This document shows positions 8,363-17,612 of a stretch of DNA of 21,662 bases, in pieces. Position 1 is the stretch's first letter. Each line of letters starts with the position of its first letter. The translations under genes and the position numbers were made by a program. Location of the stretch: positions 69,545 through 91,206 of the forward strand of contig SZWC01006918.1 in the NCBI GenBank assembly GCA_023375785.1, read 5' to 3'. The DNA is from Penium margaritaceum. Its lineage: Eukaryota > Streptophyta > Zygnematophyceae > Desmidiales > Peniaceae. The notes below the pieces were generated by a model. The model was not told the DNA's origin and did no database searches. It saw nothing but the letters and a program-made list of their open reading frames with translations.

Positions 8363-9712
8363 TCACTCACGTGTGGATGGCCCGATAGTGTAGACTGAGT
8401 GTGGATTGACGGCGCCGGAGCTCGGATAGAACAAGGACTGTACCTGTGAAGGGCATGGGGGTGGCGACGGCTTAGGGTGATGCTGCTGCGGAGATGGGGC
8501 CGGCTGGACCAGTGCGGCTGTCGGAGGAGTGGAGCTGATGGACGAGGTTGGGGCGTCAAGGCCAGCGACAGCGATGGCGGAAGAGACAAGACAGTGCTCC
8601 CGCTGGCAACGCACGGTGGCAATGATGCGCGCCTCGTCCGTGGGCAGTGGGCACGTGTACCACCCGTGCCCGGGCTGGCCACAGTTGTGGTAGACTGAGC
8701 CACCACCACTGGACCCAGTCGACTGTTGCTGCTATTGCTGCTGCTAACCCTTGCCCTTCTTGCTTCAGCATTTCTTCTTCCCTGGAGATGAAGAGTTGAT
8801 GGAGGCAGTTGGTGCGAGGGAAGCAACGGCCACAGAGGCAATGGCAGGGGAGGCTAGAGCCTCTGTGCGCTGAAGGCGGGACTCAAGGCGAGCTTCCTCA
8901 ATCCTGAGGAAGAGCTCGTATGTCCAGGGCATGAGGGTGCCCTGGGCTGCCATGGTGGAGAGGACGAATGGGGAGTAGTGCACGAAGACATTCGCATACG
9001 TGTCAGTGGCGCAGTGCTTGATGGTGAGGAGTGCGACCAAAGGGGGTGGAGCAGAGGTTTCAAGGCGACGAAGGATGTCTTCAGCCCGTTGCCAGTAGAC
9101 GGTGACTGTCTCCGTCTCCCCCATGTGGAGGGAGTTGAACTCCTGTAGTAGACGGCTGGTCTCAACGTCGCTGGACAGGCGATGCAGGCGAGTGAGGACG
9201 TGCCACGCGACTACAGGGTTTGGGATGCTGCTAGCGTTGAAATCACAAAGAAAGGGCTCTTCGGCTAGGCGGGAAGCCGCGGGAGTAACCGGGATGAGTG
9301 CGTAGACGGCGCGACCAGCGTCATACAGTTGGTCGGCCTGGATGGAGTCGTATGGAAGAGTGTAGTATGCCCACAAGCCCTCACCCTGTGCCCAGATGCT
9401 GAAGCTGAGCTCCCAACTTCGGAACTGCTCGTCGGCCTGAAGCGACGGGGGCGACATCTCAAAGTCCTTTTGCCTGCGGCCAGCGCCCAGAGTGGGGCCA
9501 AGGACGGAGGTCACTTTCTGCCGGCGCTGAGTCTGTTGTTGCGCAAGGTAATGCATGGCAGCGGACACAATGAGGCTAGCGTGCCCAGGAGGAATGAATG
9601 GTGGTGGAGAACTGGTGGGCGTCTGTGAGGCCAGTGGCTGTAGTGTTGTAAACTACTACGTCACGGCGGCGAGCTGTTGCTGAATGGAAACTAAGGGATC
9701 AGGGGTGTCGGC
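8363..9712 (-). pseudogene. copia gag (capsid and degenerate zinc knuckle), broken
   Basis: The 267-residue block at 9568-8765 is a plant copia gag core: it includes FRSWELSFSIWAQGEGLWAY near its start and then the VAWHVLTRLHRLSS...TSRLLQEFNSLHMGE region. The same frame extends upstream to about 9712 (DTPDPLVSIQQQLAAVT), interrupted by two adjacent TAG codons, and further into the glutamine-coding repeat, so the true start is unresolved. A GTG at 9568 is not a credible start. Downstream, in frame after TGA and TAG stops, a zinc knuckle lies at 8692-8651, but its first Cys is Tyr (YHNCGQPGHGWYTC). The product would package RNA into the particle. Confidence 0.9.
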
Positions 9713-9723
9713 GACGACGTGTC

Positions 9724-9885
9724 TTGGCTGTTGTTGCTGCTACTACTGTTGTTGCTGCTGCTGCAACTGCTGTTGTTGCTACTACTACTGTTGCAGATGC
9801 AGCTACTGTTGTTCCTTGTCCTGAAACTACCACTACTAGTACTGTTGTTGCTACTGCTGTTGCTGTAGCTGTTGCAGCAGTTACA
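9724..9885. repeat. Degenerate triplet repeat, tract 1
   Basis: Plus-strand triplets are nearly all GCT, GTT or ACT, with a few GCA. On the minus strand, in the gag frame, this reads CAG, CAA and TAG, so it would be a polyglutamine start of gag with stops. Confidence 0.85.
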
Positions 9886-9892
9886 AGAAAGG

Positions 9893-9909
9893 AGGGGGGG
9901 CATCCCCCC
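9893..9909. repeat. G-run/C-run short hairpin
   Basis: Seven G (9894-9900), then CAT, then six C (9904-9909) form a tight hairpin in the copia leader. A second G/C-rich stretch follows to about 9950. Confidence 0.6.
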
Positions 9910-9998
9910 TAAGGGTCCCCCAGCGGAGGAGGACCCCTCCCCACTGGGGCAATTTGTCATGGTTTTGATGCCCCCTTCCTTAAAGTTGTTTTTGTTGA

Positions 9999-10056
9999 TG
10001 ACGTCAATAGTGATGTAAGGAGTGACGACAGAGGCTTGATGCTGACGTCAATAGTG
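9999..10056. promoter_or_regulatory. Twin TGACGTCA sites in copia leader
   Basis: The 14-mer TGACGTCAATAGTG occurs at 9999-10012 and again at 10043-10056. TGACGTCA is the palindromic core bound by many bZIP factors. The two are 44 bp apart. That they bind anything in this genome is inference. Confidence 0.4.
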
Positions 10057-10081
10057 GCTGTGGTTAGGGTCGATGTTGCAC

Positions 10082-10445
10082 AGTTGCAGCGGCTTCTATT
10101 ATTGACGCCGTTGCTGCTATTGTTGCTGCTGCTGCTGCTGCTTGCCGCTGTTGCTATTGTTGCAACTGCTGCTACAGCTAATGTTGTAGCTAGTGCTAAT
10201 GTTGTTGCAACTTCTGTGACGACAACTACTGATTTTGCTGCTGCAGCTACTATTGTTGCTTTTGCAACTACTGTTGTTGCTACTGCTGTTATTGTTGTGG
10301 CAACAGCAACTATTGGTGCTACTACTCTTGCTGTTGTTGTTGCAACTGTTGTAGTTGCTGCTGCTACTACTGCTCTTATTGCTGCTGCTGCTGTTGCAAT
10401 CTGTTGTGGCTGCTACAACAGCTATGGTAGTTGCTATGGGGATGG
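10082..10445. repeat. Degenerate triplet repeat, tract 2
   Basis: Triplets in register are TGC, TGT, TAC and TAT, plus some AAC and AGC, including a run of six GCT near 10118-10140. It lies in the copia leader upstream of gag. Open frames through it on both strands are compositional only. Confidence 0.85.
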
Positions 10446-10624
10446 GGGATGTTTTTGCTAGTCTTTTTTTTTTCTTGTTTTTGTCTGGCACAACGAGCCT
10501 CACTGCTTGCTGTGGGTAGGGGGCTGCGAGCAGCGAGCTCGCTTCTTTTTACAAGCAGCTCATTGTTTGTAGTGAGCAGCGGGCTCGTTACTTGCAGCCC
10601 GCTACTCGTAGCGTGCCGCGGGCT
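10446..10624. other. Copia leader between triplet tracts
   Basis: Contains a T-rich stretch (10460-10488), then short repeats of GAGCAGCGAGCTC, GGGCTCGTTAC and GGGCTGCGAGCAGC type. No gene is seen. Confidence 0.5.
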
Positions 10625-11005
10625 GCGAGCAGCAACAGCTGCTGCTGGCTGCTGTCGGCTGCTGCTGGCTGCTGCTGCTGCTATAGTCGGCTGCTGCTGC
10701 TGCTTGTTGCTGCTTGCTTCTACTGCTGTTGTAGCTTGCTACTGCTGCTGCTACTGCTCACTATTGCTACTGCTGCTCGCTGCCGCTACTACTGTTGCTA
10801 CGAGCTCGTACTGCTGGCTGCCACTGCTTCTTGCTACTACGGGCTACTGCGGGCTGCTACGAGCTACTGCAAGCTACTGCTGGCGCCGGCTACTATTGCT
10901 AGTGCGAGCTGCTGCTGCTGCCGGCTGGTGCTGTTGCACGCAGCTGCTGCTTGCTGCTGCTACCATTGATCACTGTAGTTGCCTGCCACTACTACTGCTA
11001 TAGGC
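10625..11005. repeat. Degenerate triplet repeat, tract 3
   Basis: GCT/GTT/ACT triplets broken by GGCTGCTG and GAGCTACTGC units. A plus-strand open frame through it (10431-11003) would give a Leu/Cys/Ala-rich product and is an artefact of composition. It is the 5'-most repeat of the copia leader. Confidence 0.8.
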
Positions 11006-11125
11006 TGCTGCTTCTGCTCATTGGCATAACTCATTGAACCTGGGTGACGTTGCCACATGCGTCGTTGTCCGTAGGTGTCAGATGCGGCCTATCGTTCACC
11101 TCCTCACGTCACGCGCAGGGGTGAG

Positions 11126-11233
11126 TGCTGCCGGAAAAAATCCGGCAGCATTTCCTCTGGCCCAGTGGCCATGGGAAAAACATCTGACGCGGCCACCAGG
11201 CAGGTCAATGCTACCGGAAAAAATCTAACAACA
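11126..11233 (-). repeat. Duplicated hairpin in copia leader
   Basis: TGCTGCCGGA, five A, TCCGGCAGCA (11126-11150) is a perfect 10-bp hairpin. A second copy 83 bp on (11209-11233, TGCTACCGGA, five A, TCTAACAACA) keeps the left arm and loop but its right arm has decayed. Both are followed by CATTTCC and lie about 100-200 bases downstream of the primer site in element sense, a region where retroelements often hold RNA packaging or dimer signals. That role is inference. Confidence 0.75.
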
Positions 11234-11315
11234 TTTCCCCTGCACTTGCGCGTATGGGGGTCCGCCGGCGTTGTCAGGCACCTGTATGCCTGTCTTCTCC
11301 TATTGTTACTACGCT

Positions 11316-11330
11316 CTGGCTCTGATACCA
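11316..11330 (-). promoter_or_regulatory. copia primer binding site (initiator Met tRNA)
   Basis: On the minus strand TGGTATCAGAGCCAG follows the LTR end by at most one base. The first 12 bases match the standard plant Met-tRNA primer site exactly. This fixes the strand and the 5' LTR. Confidence 0.95.
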
Positions 11331-11331
11331 A

Positions 11332-12161
11332 AATAGAAAACTACGCAACAGGTTGGGGCAACAACGTTGTTGAAAAACTCGTTGCTTAAGTCTGCTGCCC
11401 CCTCAGTCTGCTGCTCTAGATAGTTAGTCTGGAAGCCCTGGGTTTCTTAGAAATGCGCGCGCAAGTGTTAGAACCGGAAAGCAGCTGAATACTAAAAGTG
11501 ACTGATTAGGAATGAAGGAATGAGCAACAATGGAAGACCCCTCCAAGTTCTAGCTTCCCCCCATTAGTGTAGAACTTATTACTCAGCTAACCAACCAATC
11601 AGAAAGTAGTCCTATACCTATTTTCTGGCAGGCAGGGTTTTCTCGGTGAGCCCTGCCTGACGCCCGACAACCCAAAACCCGGCGTCGTTCGTTTTGCCTG
11701 AAAACTGGACCATACCATAATACCGACTCTACGAAAGCATTTGTGGTGTTAGAATCAGCTAGAAAAACAGCAGCAAAGAGTTATGGCTGCCCAAACCCAG
11801 GCAGTGCCTACTACGGTCCATGATGCCAAACAGTGGCACGCAGCAAGAGACATGGACCCTAGGCAGAACGTGATGCTGCAGATGCAATGGCACAGTCCGA
11901 AACAGTGCTGGGTGCATGCAGACAGCATATGCAGTGGCAGTGACCACCGGTGGCATGACCGCCAAGGAGGCCTACCAATGGAACTAAGCACGTTGCAGGA
12001 GTGAGGAGGCTCTAGCGAACTGCGAGTAGGCCTCAGCGTGCATCGGCTCCACCAGACGACACTCCAACAGCATTGAGTCTCGCCGTAAGTCATCTGCACG
12101 TCGATGTACACAAGCCGGGAGGACACAACAGAGCACAATGAGAGATGCGCAAAAACCAACA
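11332..12161 (-). repeat. copia 5' LTR (830 bp)
   Basis: Bounded by the primer site on its left and by TGTTGG (minus strand, 12161-12156) on its right. It matches 2928-3757 nearly throughout, with small insertions and deletions (for example an extra GCTGCCCCCTCAGTCT stretch near 11393). It lacks the internal duplication of the other LTR. Confidence 0.92.
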
Positions 12162-12166
12162 CCCAA
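12162..12166. repeat. Target site duplication of the copia element, right copy
   Basis: CCCAA directly after the LTR end, matching 2923-2927. The following CTTGGG resumes the gypsy-2 leader. Confidence 0.7.
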
Positions 12167-12567
12167 CTTGGGATGAAGAAAGGGCCCATCATTCCGGGTC
12201 CTTCAAGCATTAAGAAGTAGAGAGAGCCATAACTTGGCCTCCGGTCCTCTGTTTTAAGCGCTGTTTTCTTTGTTGAATCCGTAAAATTGACTGCTATCAC
12301 GTCATGCTGATTCAATTCACTATTGTACCAACCCTCTGTTGCTATTTTTAGAAAATTGGTCTTTACCTTCTAATTTGTACTATAGTTTACAATTCTTTTT
12401 CCAAATTGCCATTCTCTGACTTGAATGAGAAATTTTGTGTAGATCAGCATTGCGTGTCATTGCCCTTTTTCCCCACAAAGGTGAAGGAGGTTTGGCTCCG
12501 AGTCACCTCGGTCCACCATGGGCTCGAAGCGAGGCACACATAGTCGAATAATTTGGCCTCCACCGAG

Positions 12568-12608
<41 letters not shown>

Positions 12609-12621
12609 TGTGTGTGTGTAT

Positions 12622-12670
<49 letters not shown>

Positions 12671-12734
12671 AGGAAAAGGTGGTAGAGGAGGAAGTTGGAG
12701 AGTGAGAGAGCCAAAACAAGGTCTTGCCACGAGG
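12167..12734 (+). other. gypsy-2 leader, second segment
   Basis: Continuation of the leader broken by copia. It is AT-rich to about 12460 and then has a (TG)n(AG)n microsatellite just before gag. No gene is seen. Confidence 0.6.
12569..12667. repeat. (TG)n(AG)n compound microsatellite
   Basis: A TG run from 12569 to 12636, interrupted by TTT and TAT, is joined directly to an AG run to about 12667. Open frames through it on either strand are dinucleotide artefacts. Confidence 0.97.
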
Positions 12735-15036
12735 ATGGCCGGCCTTGGATCCGGACTCTTTGTTGTTTCGGGGTGCGCTTCAAGAACTAGCCCTCGTAGC
12801 TCCAATGAATGCACGCCTTTGGAATCCAAGGAGTGTCGCGAGACATTAGCGTCCGATGCCCACCTAGCAAAGCCACGCCAGGAGGTGACGAATAGAAGGG
12901 GAGGTGCTCGTCCGGCGTCACCAAGAGGCGGAACGCCAACATCTCCTAAACATGGAAATTAGCGCTCCACTCCTGTCGCGGCCACACGACAAGGCGATGA
13001 AAAAAACTGATCGCTCGCCGTTGCGCTTGGTTTTGGCAACGAGGCCACGCCTACCCCGATCACTTGTGCAAACGACGAGGGATTGAATTTCACAAAGGGG
13101 AATATCGTTGATGGTGACAACCCCGACAAAGTTGCCGAAGGTGACAAGCATGGAGATGAATCGCCCGATGAGCCAACGGATTTCATTGTCATCAAAGTAG
13201 ATTGTCAAGCTGACGACAAACTGAGCGTACATGACACGACGAGCAAGGGTAGTGAGGCTGGCAAGTCCATACCAAAAGAACCTTAAGCAGGCGCTAACGG
13301 AGAGGAACGCGCATCCAACCACGTGGACGACGAGGGATGTGCCCTTGTTTCGGTGGGAGGGGAGCAAGCCTGAACTGCAAGCCTGCCGAGTTTAGCGGCA
13401 ACGCAGCTTACGCTCGATAGCACCGCGCGTTGCCTGCACTCTGACAAACAACTCAACCGTCTCCAAGCCCACCTCCCCCCGGAGGATTTCACGCTAGCCA
13501 TGACCGTAATTGGTGTGCTTGCATACGATGGTGACATGGTGCACTTCACACTTCGTGAACGATTGTTCATGGTGTAACGGATGAATGAGAAGCTATACAA
13601 AGAGAACATGAAGTTGATGCGGAAGGCCGTGGCCACCGACCACCATGCAAAGGTGGCGGAGCAGGCACTTGAGGAAATTTGCACGAAGGAAGCTCAGAAC
13701 CAGCGTGTTGTGCTCAATGCAGCAATCAGTGCCGTGCGTCACGCTGCAGAGGTGGAGTTGGAACAGATTTTGGAGCATCACGAGCGCGAAAGTGTGGAAA
13801 GCAAATTTGCAAATGCTCGCGATGTGCATCGAGCTCCAGTCATCAATCTTGCTCCATGCCTGGAACCAAACGTGCCTGAACCACAAGCTCGTGCAGCTCC
13901 AACTCGGGCCCAGAAGGAAGGAGGGACTGGCAGCCGTGTGGTTCTCGAGCCGGCGGACCGCTACAATGGCACGTGCGACGTCAAAACATTCTTGATGATT
14001 CTTCACAGTCACCTCCACCTAGCTCGGATCGAGGAAGAGAAGTGGAGCTCAAAGGGCATGATTTCCTTGAAGCCAAAGCCGTTTGAGAAGATGACTGAGC
14101 TCTACAAGAAGAAGCAGCAACACTCAGACCCCACCTGGGAGGAGTTTTGTGAACTGATGTGTGACCTGTACTCCAAGCGAACTGACTCATAGAAGGCAAA
14201 GGAGCTCGAGAGCTTCGTGCAGGGGAGGATTTCAGTTGAGCGGTATGCCGAGGGTTTTTGGATGGCTGCAAAGAAGGTCCAAGATTGTCACCTGACGGAA
14301 CAAGCCAAGATTTACCTCTTCTAGAGTTTTTTGGCCAGGCCTCAGCTGCGATTCTTCTGGCTTCATGAAAATGGCAAGGAGTGGAAATCCCTGCACACAC
14401 TAACAATACGCGTGTGCGAGGTGTACAAGCAAAACTCTAGCCTATGGAATCACGACACACGTGAAAGTAGGCTGGCGCATGAGGCATCGTCAGCGCCAAC
14501 GGGCAGTGCACCAAAGCGTGCAGCAGAGGCAACGTCTAAGCCCCCTCAGAAGTTCCACCGACACTGTGGAGAGAACAACTCCCGCTCTATCATCTGTAGA
14601 TGTTGCCACCAGGCTGGGCACATTGGTCGCGACTGTCCCCAATGTGAACACCAGCAGCAGTAGCAGGGATACCAGCATGGCCAACAGCACTGTCATGGCG
14701 TGTACCAAGGCGGAGGGCCAAATAGCATCCATGATGGTCGCCAAAACCACTTCCATGGGGGCGGTCAGCACCAAGGTGGACAGTGTGATGGCAACGAGAA
14801 TGCCCCTGGCGGCCAAGGACATCCTCACGGGGGGTAGCGCCAAGGCCAGGCTTTTGGAGCCATCCAACGTCAGGGGACACAAGGTGGTCAGCGTGGACAC
14901 GGAATCCCCCGTGACGATGACCAGGACTTTGAGAGAGGTGCCGGAGGACACGTCCAACGTCCTTAGCATGGTCGTGAGCAGGATTTTCCCAACCTCCAGT
15001 AGCTACCGGTGGGTTGCTACCTGGGGTTGCAATGAG
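12735..15036 (+). pseudogene. gypsy-2 gag with zinc knuckle, broken
   Basis: One frame runs from an ATG at 12735 past several stops (12960, 13008, 13284, 13371, 13575, 14190, 14322, 14661 and later). The N-terminal 280 residues are acidic and unrecognised. A Glu/Lys-rich, probably coiled-coil part begins near 13581. A retrotransposon gag region follows (RYNGTCDVKTFL and WEEFCELMCDLYSK), and then a CCHC knuckle, CRCCHQAGHIGRDC, near 14604-14645. The tail after the knuckle is rich in Gln, Gly and His. At about 760 residues it is long for a chromovirus gag. The frame continuity across stops is the evidence for a single former gene. It would form the particle and bind RNA. Confidence 0.85.
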
Positions 15037-15330
15037 TCATGAGAATGATGAGGACAGGATGTTCATGTTTTGCGATGATGATATCAAAATTTTTTAATTT
15101 TATCGGAACAACATTTCTCAACCATTTATGTGCCTTTCGTGAATCCTCAGTCCCTCTACCATGATCGCTCATGCCCACTCTCATAAGTGCCCAATGAAAA
15201 CCTTGAAAATTGCACGAGCTTGGTCGTAGATACCAAATAAAGCTGACAAGATGTGATAGAAGTTGCACACAAAGCTCATGAGAAGAGCTCTCTGACATCG
15301 ACAACAGTGGATGTGCATGTGGGTCCATAA
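15037..15330 (+). other. gag-protease junction, uncertain
   Basis: About 290 AT-richer bases with no frame that clearly continues either gag or pol. It could be decayed linker or a small insertion. No boundary repeats were seen. Confidence 0.4.
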
Positions 15331-16100
15331 TTGAACAAGTTTGCATCTGAAGGATGGAAATTGCTGGCCTCATTCACCAAAGGACATTGTATGTGGGACC
15401 AACTTGATGACACGGTTGAGTTGCGAAGAAGCACTCATGCCTATCGGATCTATCACTTTAAGGGCAAACCCCCAGTGAGCCTTTTTTATACGGAAGTCCA
15501 AAGCATCGATGACCATGCAATTTGATTGCAAACTGGCAGGCGCCCCTGCACGTATCTTGGTGGATACTGGGGTGGATGACTCATTTGTGAGTTGTGCATT
15601 TGAACGCACGTGGCAGCCAAAGTACATGCCTTGCACTGGTAGTGTGGTCGTTGGTGACGATAGAGAGGTGCCAGTTGGTGACGATAGAGAGGTGCCAGTC
15701 ATTGGTGAGTGTGTGGCGCAGCTCACACTACGTGACTTCACCACAAGTGTTCGCCTCACCGTGCTTGATCTCATGGATCCATTTGACATGGTTCTCGGAG
15801 ACTCCTGGCTTGTGCAGCACAAGGCACTTATGTCCTTTGACTCGAAGACACTGCAGATACGTAGTGGAAGGAGAATGGTCACTCTGTCTCACGTCCCACA
15901 AATTCAACAACTTGAAATGAAGGCTCAATCAAGCCTCTCGGTGCTCCAAGTGAAAAGGCAACTTAAACAAGGGTGCCGCTGTTTTCTTCCAACCCTACGG
16001 AAAATGGATAACGAGACAGAGGGTGAGGTACCCCAAGGGGTCAAAAACATACTCTCAAGATTCTCAAATGCTCTTGAGGTACCCCTAGATGGGCTACCAC
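15331..16100 (+). pseudogene. gypsy-2 protease, broken
   Basis: A 60-residue lead-in (frame of 15331, ending at a stop at 15523-15525) shifts by one base into the 15509 frame. That frame holds LVDTGVDDSFVS, a retropepsin active site of D-T-G form, followed by the FDMVLGDSWL segment typical of the gypsy protease flap and C-terminal part. The frame stops at 16103-16105, where the linker to RT (PLDGLPP, then HTIPLELGHVPPF) continues. A 24-bp exact tandem duplication adds eight residues in the middle. The active site looks intact; frame breaks make the gene dead. Confidence 0.88.
15651..15698 (+). repeat. 24-bp tandem duplication in protease
   Basis: The 24-mer beginning TTGGTGACGATAGAG is present twice, exactly, at 15651-15674 and 15675-15698, duplicating VGDDREVP in frame. 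The identity implies a recent slip compared with the age of the element. Confidence 0.9.
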
Positions 16101-17612
16101 CTTGACGAACGGTCCGACATACCATTCCGTTGGAGCTTGGGCATGTGCCTCCCTTTCAATCTGTGTATTACATGGAGTCAAGAAAAACAACAAGAGGCAA
16201 AACTCCAAATCAAGGAGTACTTCTGGAAGGGGTGGATTGAGCCAAGATCTTTGCCATTTGGAGCACCGATCATGTTCGTGAACAAGAAAGTTGGTGGCCT
16301 CAGGATGTGCTTGGACTATAGGGCATTGAGCAAAGTCACTGTAAAAAACCGGTACCCGCTCACGTGCATCGAGGACATATTTGACCAAGTTCAAGGAGCA
16401 AACGTCTTCACGACTCTTGATCTATCATAGGGCTACCACCAAATCTGGATCACGGAGGAGGATGTACCCAAAACAGCATTCAAAACTCATTTTGGACACT
16501 ATTAGTTTCAGGTGCTCTTCTTTTGACTGACGAATGCACGTGCAACATTCCAAGCAGTGATGAACAACATACACCTCGGCAAGTCGGTCCTAGTGTATCT
16601 TGACAACATCCTCATTTTCTCAAAGAACTAGGAAGAACATGAACGACACCTCTAAATGGTGCTTGAGATTCTCCGCAAGAACCACTTGTTTGCCAAGAGA
16701 CGTAAGTGCAAACTTGAACAGCTGGAGTTGGAGTACCATGGCCACGTCAATAGTGGCAAGGGGATCCACGTGGACCCTCGCAAGGTGTAGGTCGTGAAAG
16801 AGTGGCCTAAACCAAAGAACGTGGGACAGCTCCGCTCTTTTCTTGGACTCGCATATTACTTCCGGTGGTTTACAAGAGGCTATTCCACCATGGTGAGCCC
16901 TCTCACGGCCCTGACATGGAAGGCAGACCCATGCGTTTGGTCAACAAAATACATTGAGGCTTTTGAAGTTCTGAAGGCGATGCTGATCTCAAAACTAGTA
17001 CTTGTACTCCAGGATCAAAAGAAGCCCTGGGAGGTACGCTATGATGCATCGGTCACCGGGTTAAGGGCGATGTTCATGCAAGATGGCCACCCTGTTGCCT
17101 ATGAGAGTCGCACGATCTTAGATGTAGAGACCAGGTACACTACTGGGGATCAGGAGCTACTGTCAATTATGCATATCTTTAAAGTATGGCATTGTTATCT
17201 TGAGGGTGCAGAGGGACAAATCACGGTGGTCACAAACCACAATCCTCTAACGTACTTTTAGACACAACCAAACCTTTCACAACGAAATGCACGATGGAGC
17301 GAATACTTGAGTTCCTTTACATTCACCTAGCAATTCAAACCAGGACGGGCTAACTTGGCAGACCCACTGAGTCAAAATCCATCACACATGAGTCTCATGC
17401 TAAGCAACAATGCCATCACAAACCGACACTTTGTCGCCGTCATGGCGGAGACAACACTGCACACAAACCCACTCCGCCCACCCCCACGGCCATTGGTCAG
17501 TGTGAACCCTTTGAAGAATCACATTTGGATGGGCTACACTTTGAACCCTTGGTTCGCTGTGCCGAAGATCATTGAAAGCCATGGCCTCATAGAGGCTGTC
17601 GGGTTATACTAG
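16101..17612 (+). pseudogene. gypsy-2 reverse transcriptase and RNase H, broken
   Basis: After a one-base shift near 16175 the frame reads KGWIEP, FGAPIMFVNKKVGGLRMCLDYRAL, NRYPLTCIEDIFDQVQGA and GYHQI. The active-site segment is LVYLDNILIFSKN: the second Asp of YLDD is Asn (codon 16605-16607). The connection part (LRSFLGLAYYFRWF) and RNase H (RYDASVTGLRAMFMQ, ETRYTTGDQELLSIMHIFKVWHCYL) follow, with Asp and Glu of RNase H still visible, then VVTNHNPLTYF. At least seven in-frame stops occur, several where the family has Gln (before FQVLFF, before MVLEIL, before TQPNLS). The protein would make cDNA; this copy cannot. Confidence 0.93.

Larger units (their letters stand above)
2928..12161 (-). 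mobile_element. Ty1/copia retrotransposon, full-length but inactivated
   Basis: Read on the minus strand the element has LTR (12161-11332), primer binding site (11330-11316), leader, gag, protease, integrase, RT, RNase H, polypurine tract and LTR (3985-2928): integrase before RT is the copia order. At 9.2 kb it is much longer than a usual copia element of about 5 kb. The extra length comes from a long triplet-repeat leader, a 36-bp minisatellite between integrase and RT, and large LTRs. LTRs are nearly 90% identical by eye. Stops, frameshifts and substituted catalytic residues occur throughout. It sits in the leader of gypsy-2. Confidence 0.93.

Noticed and set aside
10431..11003. 190-residue Leu/Cys/Ala-rich plus-strand frame resembling membrane segments
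   Set aside because: Composition artefact of the GCT/GTT/ACT triplet tract.
11126..11150. Rho-independent terminator (GC hairpin next to a homopolymer run)
   Set aside because: The run is inside the loop, not after the stem, and the genome is eukaryotic.
12570..12962. 130-residue frame starting in the TG/AG microsatellite
   Set aside because: Its first part is dinucleotide repeat; the credible gag start is the ATG at 12735 in the same frame.
14461..15042. 193-residue plus-strand frame overlapping the end of gypsy-2 gag
   Set aside because: It is one base out of frame with the zinc knuckle and the Gln/Gly/His-rich tail, which are better supported.
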